A stretch of DNA of 5,019 nucleotides, from NCBI GenBank assembly GCA_947442095.1, contig CANEVG010000279.1, forward strand, positions 1 through 5,019. Direction: 5' to 3'. This DNA comes from Sphingomonadaceae bacterium. GTDB taxonomy: Bacteria; Pseudomonadota; Alphaproteobacteria; Sphingomonadales; Sphingomonadaceae. Below the pieces are notes generated by a model that did no database searches, was not told where the DNA came from, and saw only the letters and a list, made by a program, of their open reading frames with translations. This document shows positions 1 to 5,019 of this stretch, piece by piece (within the stretch, counting starts at the first letter, position 1; every line of letters starts with the position of its first letter). The position numbers were made by a program, and so were the translations under genes.

Positions 1-108
1 CCCCCGGATCTGTGATTGAGTGCCCCGTCAACGCCCCCGGATGGGCGCGGCTTCACAGGGATCAATCGAAACAAACAGGGAACAATTCTGGCCGCAGATC
101 GGCAGAAA

Positions 109-142
109 TGCAAGGAAAATGGGATGTTAGAGGAACCTTGCA
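109..142 (-). terminator. Weak hairpin downstream of tRNA-Ser
   Basis: A perfect 7-base inverted repeat (TGCAAGG at 109-115, CCTTGCA at 136-142) encloses a 20-base loop. On the minus strand the second arm is followed by TTTCTGC. It lies 11 to 44 bases past the 3' end of the tRNA gene, where a terminator or processing hairpin would be expected. The loop is long and the T-run is only three bases, so this is a weak candidate that could be chance. Confidence 0.25.
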
Positions 143-152
143 GATCGCAAAG

Positions 153-245
153 TGGCGGAGACGGAGGGATTCGAACCCTCGGTAAGGTTAAACACCCTAC
201 GACGGTTTAGCAAACCGTTGGTTTCAGCCACTCACCCACGTCTCC
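153..245 (-). tRNA. tRNA-Ser (anticodon GCU)
   Basis: Read on the minus strand, this is a complete class II tRNA with a long variable arm, as expected for serine. The acceptor arms are GGAGACG (245-239) and CGTCTCC (163-157). The anticodon stem ACGGT/ACCGT holds the loop TTGCTAA, with anticodon GCT at 211-209, which reads AGC and AGU codons. The T arm is GAGGG-TTCGAAT-CCCTC (180-164). The discriminator base is G (156), as serine tRNAs have, and the CCA end is encoded (155-153). It is transcribed away from the EipA-like gene. All arms pair, so the call and anticodon are secure. Confidence 0.97.
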
Positions 246-266
246 GGATCGCAGCAGCGAGGGCGC

Positions 267-295
267 GCTATAGCGAGCGATGGGGAGGGCGGCAA
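267..295 (-). promoter_or_regulatory. Putative sigma-70-type promoter of tRNA-Ser
   Basis: On the minus strand a -35-like TTGCCG (295-290) is separated by exactly 17 bases from a -10-like TATAGC (272-267). The -10 element ends 21 bases before the mature tRNA 5' end, leaving room for a short leader. The bases just after the -10 element (GCGCCCTCG) are GC-rich, as is typical of stringently controlled stable-RNA promoters. The -10 element sits inside a perfect 10-base palindrome (266-275), but no matching -35 is seen for the plus strand. Spacing and position support the call; the -35 match is imperfect. Confidence 0.45.
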
Positions 296-432
296 GGGGC
301 TTGGCGCGAAGTCATTTTGCCTTTGTGATCTGCGCTTGGACGCGAATTCGACTCGGCTCATCGCCGGTTCATTGTGTCTGGCGGCAAGATGGGCGCCTGA
401 TAGAGTGACACGAGGTCTGGCCGGGAATTGCC

Positions 433-436
433 AAGG
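433..436 (+). promoter_or_regulatory. Ribosome binding site favouring the 443 start
   Basis: AAGG sits 6 bases before the ATG at 443. The alternative ATG at 458 has only a GGGA (445-448) at 9 bases. The in-frame TTG at 428 lies upstream of this AAGG, so this site cannot serve it. This is why the EipA-like gene is placed at 443, although 458 would also give a good signal peptide. Confidence 0.4.
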
Positions 437-442
437 CCGAAT

Positions 443-1228
443 ATGGGAACGCGGGTTATGAAGCTCCTCAACCGTATCGCAATGGGTTTGGCAGCCTTGG
501 GCATGTTCGCTGCGCAGCCTGCCGGCGCACAGGTCCAGCAGATTGATCCCAACACCGCGATCGACAGCGATCTTGCGCCGCAGCCGGGAGCAACGGGTGT
601 GCCTTCCGCGCCCCCCCCGGCTACGTCCGCCGCAACTAAGGAACTGCCGCCCTACAGCGGAACTGGAATACCCGCGCCGGGGCTCGATACCGTTCCGCCG
701 CCAGCCGCGACTGCGTCGGCGCCAACCTCAGCGGCCGCAACGGGCACGACGTACCGTGAGGATGACCTCATCGGTGCGGCCGAAGGGGTGTTCGGCAAGG
801 GCGCCAAGGGCCTCGCTTTGATGATCCAGGATATCCTCAAGAAGCAGGGCGAGCCCAATGCCTATATCAAAGGGCGCGAAGCGGGCGGCGCGGTTGTCGT
901 GGGGTTGCGCTATGGTTCGGGAACGCTGCACCACAAGGTTGAGGGCGAGCGCCCGGTCTACTGGACAGGGCCTTCGCTGGGGTTCGACTTGGGGGCCAAT
1001 GCGGCCAACACGTTTGTGTTGGTCTATAACCTCAATGACACGCAGGATCTGTTCCGCCGCTATGGCGCGGGCGAGGGACAGGCCTACTTCGTCGGCGGCT
1101 TCAATGTGAGCTATCTGCGGCGCGGCGATGTCGTGCTGATACCGGTGCGGCTGGGGGCAGGGCTGCGGCTCGGCGTGAATGCCGGCTACATGAAGTTCAG
1201 CGAAACGCAGAAGTGGATGCCGTTCTGA
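443..1228 (+). CDS. eipA: EipA-like periplasmic envelope protein (DUF1134 family)
   Basis: This 261-residue protein is predicted to be exported. Residues 6-29 form a classic Sec signal peptide: MKLLNR, a hydrophobic stretch, then PAGA before Q30, with likely cleavage after A29. Residues about 43-103 are a low-complexity linker rich in Pro, Ala and Thr. Residues about 104-261 match the DUF1134/EipA domain as I recall it: GEPNAYI (136-142), a GLRYGSGTL segment (154-162), YWTGPSLGFDLG (173-184), VYNLN (194-198) and the ending KWMPF. The mature part has no cysteine. From the literature as I remember it, EipA of Brucella is a small periplasmic beta-barrel needed for cell-envelope stress resistance and virulence; a role in envelope integrity here is inferred by family. 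The linker looks longer than in the roughly 200-residue Brucella protein. An ATG at 458 or a TTG at 428 are alternative starts. The aminotransferase gene follows after 52 bases. No convincing promoter was seen upstream. Confidence 0.88.
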   Translation: MGTRVMKLLNRIAMGLAALGMFAAQPAGAQVQQIDPNTAIDSDLAPQPGATGVPSAPPPATSAATKELPPYSGTGIPAPGLDTVPPPAATASAPTSAAATGTTYREDDLIGAAEGVFGKGAKGLALMIQDILKKQGEPNAYIKGREAGGAVVVGLRYGSGTLHHKVEGERPVYWTGPSLGFDLGANAANTFVLVYNLNDTQDLFRRYGAGEGQAYFVGGFNVSYLRRGDVVLIPVRLGAGLRLGVNAGYMKFSETQKWMPF

Positions 1229-1280
1229 TTGCGGCGAAGCGCCTCTTGTCTCGCTGAAGGTTTGCGGGCAAAGCGCCGCC

Positions 1281-2453
1281 ATGCTTGCGACCCTGAGCCC
1301 CCAGCCCGCCGACGCGCTGCTTGCGCTGATCAAACTGCACAACGCCGATCCGCGGCCGACCAAGATCGACCTTGGCGTGGGCGTCTATCGCACGGGCGCA
1401 GGTGACACGCCCGTGTTCGGCGCGATCAAGGCGGCCGAGCGCGTGCTGCTGGAGACGCAAAGCTCGAAGGCCTACCTTGGGCCTGAAGGGGACATGGGCT
1501 TTGTCCATGCCCTGATCCCTTATGTGTTCGGTGCGGATTTCGACCGCAGCCGCGTGGAGGGCATGCAGGCCCCCGGCGGCACCGGCGGTGTGCGCCTCGC
1601 GGTCGAAGTGGCTGCACGCGCAGGCGCCAAGCGCATCATCATGGGCACGCCTTCGTGGCCCAACCATGCGCAGATCGTGGCAGCGGTCGGCCTTGAGCTC
1701 AAGACGTTCAAGCACACCACTGCCGAAGGCACCGCCGATCTGGAAGCCCTGCGCGCCGCGCTGGCCGATGCCGCGCCGGGCGATGTCGTGCTACTGCATG
1801 GCTGCTGCCACAACCCTACCGGCGTGGACTATACCAACGCACAGTGGGATCAGATCGCCTCGATGGTGCAGGGTGCCGGCGTTCTGCCGCTGCTCGATCT
1901 GGCCTATCAGGGGCTGGGCGAGGGCATGGAAGCCGATGCCTATGGCCTGCGCAAGGTGCTGGCTGCGGTTCCGGAAGCGCTGGTTGCCTATAGCTGCGAC
2001 AAGAACTTCGGACTCTACCGCGACCGCGTCGGCGCGTTTTATGCGGTGACAGGCGATGCCGATGCGCTGGCCAATGCCATGGCCAATGGTGCCACGCTGG
2101 CCCGAGCCAGCTGGTCGATGCCGCCCGATCACGGCGCAGCAGCGGTGCGGATCATTCTGGGCGATGCAGCGCTGACGGCGCAGTGGATCGAAGAACTGGC
2201 GCAAATGCGTGGCCGCATGGCCGAAGTGCGCGGGCGGCTCGCGGCAGCGCAGCAGATCGGCCCGATCAACATGGCGCCGCTTGGCCACCAGAAGGGGCTG
2301 TTCTCGATGCTGCCGCTCTCGGGCGAGCAGATCATGGCGCTGCGCGAGCGCCACGGCGTCTATATGGCGGGTTCGGGGCGGATCAACATTGCCGGGCTGA
2401 CCACCGACAATCTCGAGACCTTCATCGAGGCGCTGCGCGATATCGCAGGCTGA
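1281..2453 (+). CDS. Class I aspartate/aromatic-amino-acid aminotransferase
   Basis: This is a 390-residue PLP-dependent transaminase of the AspC/TyrB type (about 396 residues in E. coli), complete at both ends and cytoplasmic. Key residues follow the E. coli AspC pattern: Y65 (Tyr70), W126 in TPSWPNH (Trp140), N178 in HGCCHNPTG (Asn194), D206 and Y209 in DLAYQG (Asp222, Tyr225), the PLP-binding lysine K241 in CDKNFGLY (Lys258), R249 (Arg266), R275 in RASWSMPP (Arg292) and R367 in SGRINIAGL (Arg386). The counterparts of Arg386 and Arg292 bind the two carboxylates of aspartate or glutamate. Members with this set may also accept Phe and Tyr, so whether this acts in aspartate or aromatic metabolism cannot be settled. 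The start fits the family N-terminus well, but there is no Shine-Dalgarno within normal range; GAAGG ends about 20 bases upstream. It may be co-transcribed with the EipA-like gene. It converges on ribE with 3 bases between stop codons. Confidence 0.93.
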   Translation: MLATLSPQPADALLALIKLHNADPRPTKIDLGVGVYRTGAGDTPVFGAIKAAERVLLETQSSKAYLGPEGDMGFVHALIPYVFGADFDRSRVEGMQAPGGTGGVRLAVEVAARAGAKRIIMGTPSWPNHAQIVAAVGLELKTFKHTTAEGTADLEALRAALADAAPGDVVLLHGCCHNPTGVDYTNAQWDQIASMVQGAGVLPLLDLAYQGLGEGMEADAYGLRKVLAAVPEALVAYSCDKNFGLYRDRVGAFYAVTGDADALANAMANGATLARASWSMPPDHGAAAVRIILGDAALTAQWIEELAQMRGRMAEVRGRLAAAQQIGPINMAPLGHQKGLFSMLPLSGEQIMALRERHGVYMAGSGRINIAGLTTDNLETFIEALRDIAG

Positions 2454-2478
2454 GGCTCAGGCCTGCATCTGCAGGCTT
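2445..2478. terminator. Overlapping hairpins over the convergent stop codons
   Basis: GCAGGC (2445-2450), GCCTGC (2461-2466) and GCAGGC (2471-2476) are three alternating complementary arms. The first and second arms form a stem extended by TGA/TCA (2451-2453 with 2457-2459) around a GGC loop, with G2460 bulged, so the two stop codons pair with each other. The second and third arms form a hairpin with a 4-base ATCT loop, followed on the plus strand by TTTG. The two folds are mutually exclusive. With no intergenic space, they are the only terminator-like structures at this junction and could serve the aminotransferase transcript, or both. The T-run is short and the minus strand has none, so efficient intrinsic termination is doubtful. 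Confidence 0.4.
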
Positions 2479-3080
2479 TGCATCCGCTTGAGGTAGCGCG
2501 CCAGCACGTCGATCTCGAGATTGACCTCGCGGCCCGGGACGAGCGTGCCAAGTGTCGTCACTTCGCCCGTGTGCGGGATGATGTTGAGCATGAAGTGGCA
2601 TGCGCCGTCCGGCTGATCGGCCACTTCGTTGACGGTAAGCGAGACGCCGTCGACCGTGATCGAGCCTTTGGCTGCAATGTAGGGCGCAAGCTCCACCGGG
2701 GCCGAGACGATCACCCGCCACGATCCGCCGACCTGATCGTTCGAGACCACGTGGCCCACGGCATCGACATGGCCCGTCACGATATGGCCGCCAAGTTCAT
2801 CACCCAGCTTCAGCGCGGGTTCGAGATTGAGCAATGCGCCTTCCTGCCACTGCGCGGGCGCAGTGCGGCGGATCGTTTCGCCCGAAACGTCGACCGCGAA
2901 CCAGCTGTCCCCTGGCGCGCCGCCGCGATCGACCACGGTGAGGCACACGCCCGAACAGGCGATCGACGCGCCGATGGCGATCTTGGCCGGGTCCATCGCG
3001 CAGCCGATCGTGACGCGCACGTCGCCCTTGCTGGCAATGGCGCGGATATGGCCGACTTCGGTGATGATACCGGTAAACAT
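2457..3080 (-). CDS. ribE: Riboflavin synthase, alpha subunit
   Basis: This 207-residue enzyme converts two molecules of 6,7-dimethyl-8-ribityllumazine into one riboflavin and one pyrimidinedione, the last step of riboflavin synthesis. It shows the expected tandem lumazine-binding repeats. The N-terminal barrel starts MFTGIITEVG with GVCLTVV (44-50), VSGET (65-69) and NLEPAL (85-90). GGHIVTGHVD (97-106) joins to the second barrel, which has KGSITVDGVSLTVN (138-151), IIPHT (167-171) and NLEIDVLARYLKR (187-199). Length is normal and MFTG is the family's universal start, although the reading frame stays open further upstream into the end of ribD. It is the last gene of the minus-strand operon, 13 bases after ribD, with a strong ribosome binding site. 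Its stop codon lies 3 bases from that of the convergent aminotransferase gene. In E. coli the equivalent gene is named ribC. Confidence 0.97.
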   Translation of the reverse strand: MFTGIITEVGHIRAIASKGDVRVTIGCAMDPAKIAIGASIACSGVCLTVVDRGGAPGDSWFAVDVSGETIRRTAPAQWQEGALLNLEPALKLGDELGGHIVTGHVDAVGHVVSNDQVGGSWRVIVSAPVELAPYIAAKGSITVDGVSLTVNEVADQPDGACHFMLNIIPHTGEVTTLGTLVPGREVNLEIDVLARYLKRMQSLQMQA

Positions 3081-3088
3081 GCAGGGCT

Positions 3089-3094
3089 CTCCTT
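3089..3094 (-). promoter_or_regulatory. Strong ribosome binding site of ribE
   Basis: On the minus strand the ribD stop TGA runs straight into the site (TGAAGGAG), so AAGGAG shares its first A with the stop codon. The GGAG core is 8 bases from the ribE ATG. This fixes the ribE start at 3080 and suggests that ribosomes finishing ribD can reinitiate on ribE, keeping the two enzymes translationally linked. Confidence 0.8.
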
Positions 3095-4059
3095 CAGCGC
3101 GTGCGGTCGTAGACGTCGAGTGTATCGCTGCCAAGCCGCCTGCGGTCCATAAGCTGCCAGCGGCCATGCGCATCGGCGAGCGCGGACAGGCCGATATCGC
3201 CAATGCCGGGGCGGCCGCCGCCCAGCAGGATCGGCGCGCGGTAGAGCAGCAGGCGGTCCACCCGGTCAGCCGCCAGAAACGCGGCAGCAGCACCTGCACC
3301 GCCCTCAATCAGCAGATATTGCGCGTCGTCGAAAGTGGCACTGCCGGCATCGCTGACCGCCTGCCAGCCTTCGGGCGCTGCGCCGCTCGTCAACACCCAG
3401 CGCGCCGGACTGCGCTGCTCAAGACCGGAGAGCCGCACATTCAGCCGGGGCGCATCGGCGCGCAGCGTGCCGCCGCCGACGAGGATGCAATCGGCGCGGG
3501 CACGCATCGCATGGCCATGCGCGCGCGCTTCGGGGCCGGTGATCCACTGGCTCGTCCCATCGGCCATCGCGATGTAGCCATCGAGCGAGGTGGCGAGCTT
3601 GAGCGTGGTGTGGGGGCGGACTGCGCGCGCGCGCATCAGATAGCCTTCCAGCGATCTGGCAGCAGCATCGGAAGGGAGCAGCTCGGCAGCGATCCCGGCA
3701 CCCTGGAGGAGTGCGATGCCCGTCCCGGCGGTGCGGGGATCAGGGTCCGTGCAGCCCACGACAACACGCGCCAGACCAGCATCCCGCAAGAGATGCGCGC
3801 AGGCCGGGCCGCGCGCGCTGGTATGCGCACAGGGTTCCAGCGTGACATAGGCCGTCGCGCCGCGCGCGGCTTCTCCGGCCTGCGCCAGTGCTTCCGCTTC
3901 GGCATGGGGGCGGCCGCCTACCCGCGTCCAGCCGCGCCCGATCACGCGGCCCTTCTGCACGATCAGCGCACCGACGGCCGGATTGGGCCGGCTGAGCGGA
4001 CGGCCGCGCATGGCCAGCGCCGCTGCGGCGTCAAGCCAGTCGGCATCCGAAAACAGCAT
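3094..4059 (-). CDS. ribD: Bifunctional riboflavin biosynthesis deaminase/reductase RibD
   Basis: RibD deaminates diaminohydroxyphosphoribosylamino-pyrimidine, then reduces the ribosyl side chain with NADPH, the second and third steps from GTP to riboflavin. Counting from the ATG at 4059 the protein has 321 residues. The N-terminal deaminase domain (about 1-140) has RPNPAVGALIV (24-34) and the zinc-site residues H52 and E54 in the HAE motif, plus C77 and C87 in EPCAHTSARGPAC. The C-terminal reductase domain (about 147-321) has TLKLATSLDGYIA (152-164), SQWITG (170-175), ILVGGGTLRADAPRLNVR (192-209) and LLIEGGAG (249-256). The two zinc cysteines are 10 residues apart, against 9 in E. coli as I recall it. 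A GTG at 4071, only 5 bases after the upstream stop, adds MALP and is an alternative start. Neither start has a clear Shine-Dalgarno, which suggests coupling to the upstream gene. ribE follows after 13 bases. Confidence 0.95.
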   Translation of the reverse strand: MLFSDADWLDAAAALAMRGRPLSRPNPAVGALIVQKGRVIGRGWTRVGGRPHAEAEALAQAGEAARGATAYVTLEPCAHTSARGPACAHLLRDAGLARVVVGCTDPDPRTAGTGIALLQGAGIAAELLPSDAAARSLEGYLMRARAVRPHTTLKLATSLDGYIAMADGTSQWITGPEARAHGHAMRARADCILVGGGTLRADAPRLNVRLSGLEQRSPARWVLTSGAAPEGWQAVSDAGSATFDDAQYLLIEGGAGAAAAFLAADRVDRLLLYRAPILLGGGRPGIGDIGLSALADAHGRWQLMDRRRLGSDTLDVYDRTR

Positions 4060-4076
4060 GGGCAACGCCACAGGAA

Positions 4077-4538
4077 TTAGAGCGTTGCCGGTTTGGGCTT
4101 GGTGGCCAGCTTTTCCAGCAGCGCCTTGTTGCGCGCCTCGGCAGCACGGGCCGCAGCCTCGCGCTCTGCCTTGCCCTTTTCATACATCGTTTGCGCATCA
4201 AGCCCGGTTGCTGCGCCGACGGCCTTGTACATCTGGCGCCGGCTTTCGGCGCGGGCCTCCTCCGCCGCAGCCTCTGCCTTGGCGCGCTTGCTGGCGGCGA
4301 TGTTGCCGGCGATGATTTCCGCGTCGCTGCGGTCTGCGCGCCAGCTTTCGAAATAGATCACCTCGGGCGGGCGCGGCAGGCCCCGGCCACCTTGCTGCCA
4401 CATTATTGCAAACAGCGCGCCCGTGACAACCACGGCCATGAGCAGCGAACGCCCGCGAAATTCGCTCGGCGCGCCCAGCACCTGCCACAGGTCTTTCGTC
4501 GCACGCAGCGGGGAGACGTTCCGAAGGAAGTTCTTCAT
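4077..4538 (-). CDS. Small single-pass membrane protein of unknown function, upstream of ribD
   Basis: I do not recognise a named family for this 153-residue protein. Residues 1-30 are basic and contain LRATKDLWQVLGAPSEFRGR. A hydrophobic segment at about 31-47 (LLMAVVVTGALFAIMW) is likely a membrane helix. The positive residues before it predict the N-terminus in the cytoplasm and the C-terminal part in the periplasm. After a short Pro-rich stretch comes YFESWRADRSDAEIIAGNIAASKRAKAE (about 62-89), the part most likely to be a conserved motif. Then follows an Ala/Glu/Lys/Arg-rich helix, probably coiled coil, to about residue 145. The ATG has an AGGT 6 bases upstream. Its TAA lies 5 to 17 bases from ribD, so it is probably in the rib operon. 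Nothing in it suggests an enzyme or a flavin-binding site. I vaguely recall similar conserved hypothetical proteins in sphingomonads, but cannot check this here. Confidence 0.8.
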   Translation of the reverse strand: MKNFLRNVSPLRATKDLWQVLGAPSEFRGRSLLMAVVVTGALFAIMWQQGGRGLPRPPEVIYFESWRADRSDAEIIAGNIAASKRAKAEAAAEEARAESRRQMYKAVGAATGLDAQTMYEKGKAEREAAARAAEARNKALLEKLATKPKPATL

Positions 4539-4585
4539 GCCGACCTAGATAGAGTGCGCGGACGCAGCGCGCCAGTATGGTCGTG

Positions 4586-4611
4586 AAAAGGCATGCCCGT
4601 GCAAAAGGGCA
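4586..4611 (-). terminator. Weak hairpin between the metallopeptidase gene and the rib operon
   Basis: TGCCC (4594-4598) and GGGCA (4607-4611) form a 5-base stem with an 8-base loop. On the minus strand it is followed by TGCC and four T's (4589-4586). It lies in the 95-base gap between the metallopeptidase stop and the next gene, where an operon boundary could fall. The stem is short and the T-run is offset, so support is weak. Confidence 0.22.
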
Positions 4612-4633
4612 AAGGGGATAGGTCTGGCCTCTT

Positions 4634-5019
4634 TCATCCGAACATTCGGTAGAGCGAGCGCCCCTCCAGCCGCAGCCAGTCGTTCGCCGCTTCGATCGGC
4701 GCTTCATAGAGCGCGGCGAGATGCGCATGAAACGCCGGGCTATGATCGAAATGGGTCATGTGCGCCACTTCGTGCGCGACGACCGAGCGCCGCACGAAGT
4801 CGGGGGCCATGATCAGCCGCCAGTTGATCCTGATTGTGCCGCCGCTCGAACAGCTGCCCCAGCGGCGCTGGGCGCGCGAAAGGGCCAGTGTCGGCGCGGC
4901 TTGCCCTGCCAGCCCGCAATAGTGCGCAAGGTCCTCACCCGTCAGCCTGAGCGCTTCACCTTCCAGCCAGCGTTGCAGCCTGCCGCTGATCCCCTCCAAC
5001 GCGCCGCCGACCACGATCA
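4634..5019 (-). CDS. YgjP-like zinc metallopeptidase (M48/SprT-related), N-terminus outside window
   Basis: This is the C-terminal 128 or so residues of a larger protein. The frame stays open to the right edge, so the true start lies outside the window; the family is usually about 230-240 residues, so roughly 100 are missing. The zinc-protease signature is clear: HEVAHMTHFDHSPAF, with the HExxH motif at about 4762-4774 and a third probable ligand, the His just before SPAF, 10 residues after the first His. Upstream is RRWGSCSSGGTIRINWRLIMAP, the conserved block of the YgjP/DUF45 family (its Arg-Trp-Gly-Ser-Cys core followed by Asn-Trp). These are small soluble proteins assigned to metal-dependent hydrolases; a precise substrate is not known to me. 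The C-terminus after RLEGRSLYRMFG is a normal end. The next gene on the strand starts after 95 bases, so it may or may not share a transcript with the rib operon. Confidence 0.9.
   Translation of the reverse strand, partial: IVVGGALEGISGRLQRWLEGEALRLTGEDLAHYCGLAGQAAPTLALSRAQRRWGSCSSGGTIRINWRLIMAPDFVRRSVVAHEVAHMTHFDHSPAFHAHLAALYEAPIEAANDWLRLEGRSLYRMFG

Noticed and set aside
1..42. Direct repeat CCCCCGGAT at 1-9 and 34-42
   Set aside because: Nine GC-rich bases can recur by chance, and the first copy is at the window edge, so its extent is unknown. No link to a mobile element.
16..210. Plus-strand 64-codon open frame
   Set aside because: It runs through the 3' half of the tRNA-Ser gene on the opposite strand, and its protein shows no recognisable composition or motif. 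Chance frame.
130..245. Integration (att) site at tRNA-Ser
   Set aside because: tRNA-Ser genes are common phage and island targets, but no integrase gene or repeated tRNA 3' end is present in the window.
2478..3152. Plus-strand open frame of 224 codons opposite ribE
   Set aside because: It is a shadow of ribE, very rich in Arg, Asp, His and Ala, with no motif.
3081..3308. Upstream extension of ribE in the same frame
   Set aside because: The frame is open through the end of ribD, but MFTG at 3080 is the family start and has a strong ribosome binding site. The upstream residues overlap ribD and do not resemble any domain.
3600..3850. GCGCGCGC runs within ribD as possible frameshift sites
   Set aside because: The frame is intact through all of them and both RibD domains are continuous.
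2827..4080. Plus-strand open frame of 417 codons opposite ribD and ribE
   Set aside because: It is antisense to two clear riboflavin genes. The protein is Arg/Ala-rich with no domain pattern; long antisense frames are common in GC-rich coding DNA.
4539..4633. Promoter for the rib operon (TTGCAC with CATACT on the minus strand)
   Set aside because: The spacing is 19 bases and both hexamers are poor matches; not strong enough to list.

Overview
The window reads as ordinary chromosomal DNA from a GC-rich alphaproteobacterium, most likely in the Sphingomonadales (Novosphingobium, Sphingobium or a relative). This rests on the base composition, an EipA/DUF1134 envelope protein (a family I know from alphaproteobacteria) and the style of the aminotransferase and RibD sequences. 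It is an inference from sequence style, not a database match.

Layout. Positions 1-152 hold no gene I can support. A tRNA-Ser(GCU) gene lies on the minus strand (153-245) with its CCA end encoded and a plausible promoter at 267-295. After a 197-base divergent intergenic stretch come two plus-strand genes: an exported EipA-like (DUF1134) envelope protein (443-1228) and, 52 bases later, a class I aspartate/aromatic-amino-acid aminotransferase (1281-2453). The rest of the window is minus strand. Reading right to left it holds the C-terminal part of a YgjP-like zinc metallopeptidase running off the right edge (4634-5019), a small single-pass membrane protein of unknown function with a charged helical tail (4077-4538), ribD (3094-4059) and ribE (2457-3080).

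How they work together. The unknown membrane protein, ribD and ribE are tightly packed, with gaps of 17 (or 5) and 13 bases, and look like one operon. RibD carries out the deamination and reduction steps of riboflavin synthesis, and RibE makes riboflavin from two lumazine molecules. The lumazine synthase (ribH) and the ribA/ribB enzymes are not in the window. No FMN riboswitch was seen ahead of the operon. ribE converges tail-to-tail with the aminotransferase gene, with only 3 bases between the two stop codons. Overlapping hairpins cover both stops and are the only terminator-like structures at this junction.

I found no mobile element, CRISPR array, toxin-antitoxin or defence gene, and no sign of an undescribed system. 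The points most worth a second look are the unknown membrane protein in the rib operon, the hairpin nest over the convergent stop codons, the long Pro/Ala linker of the EipA-like protein, and the altered zinc loop of RibD.
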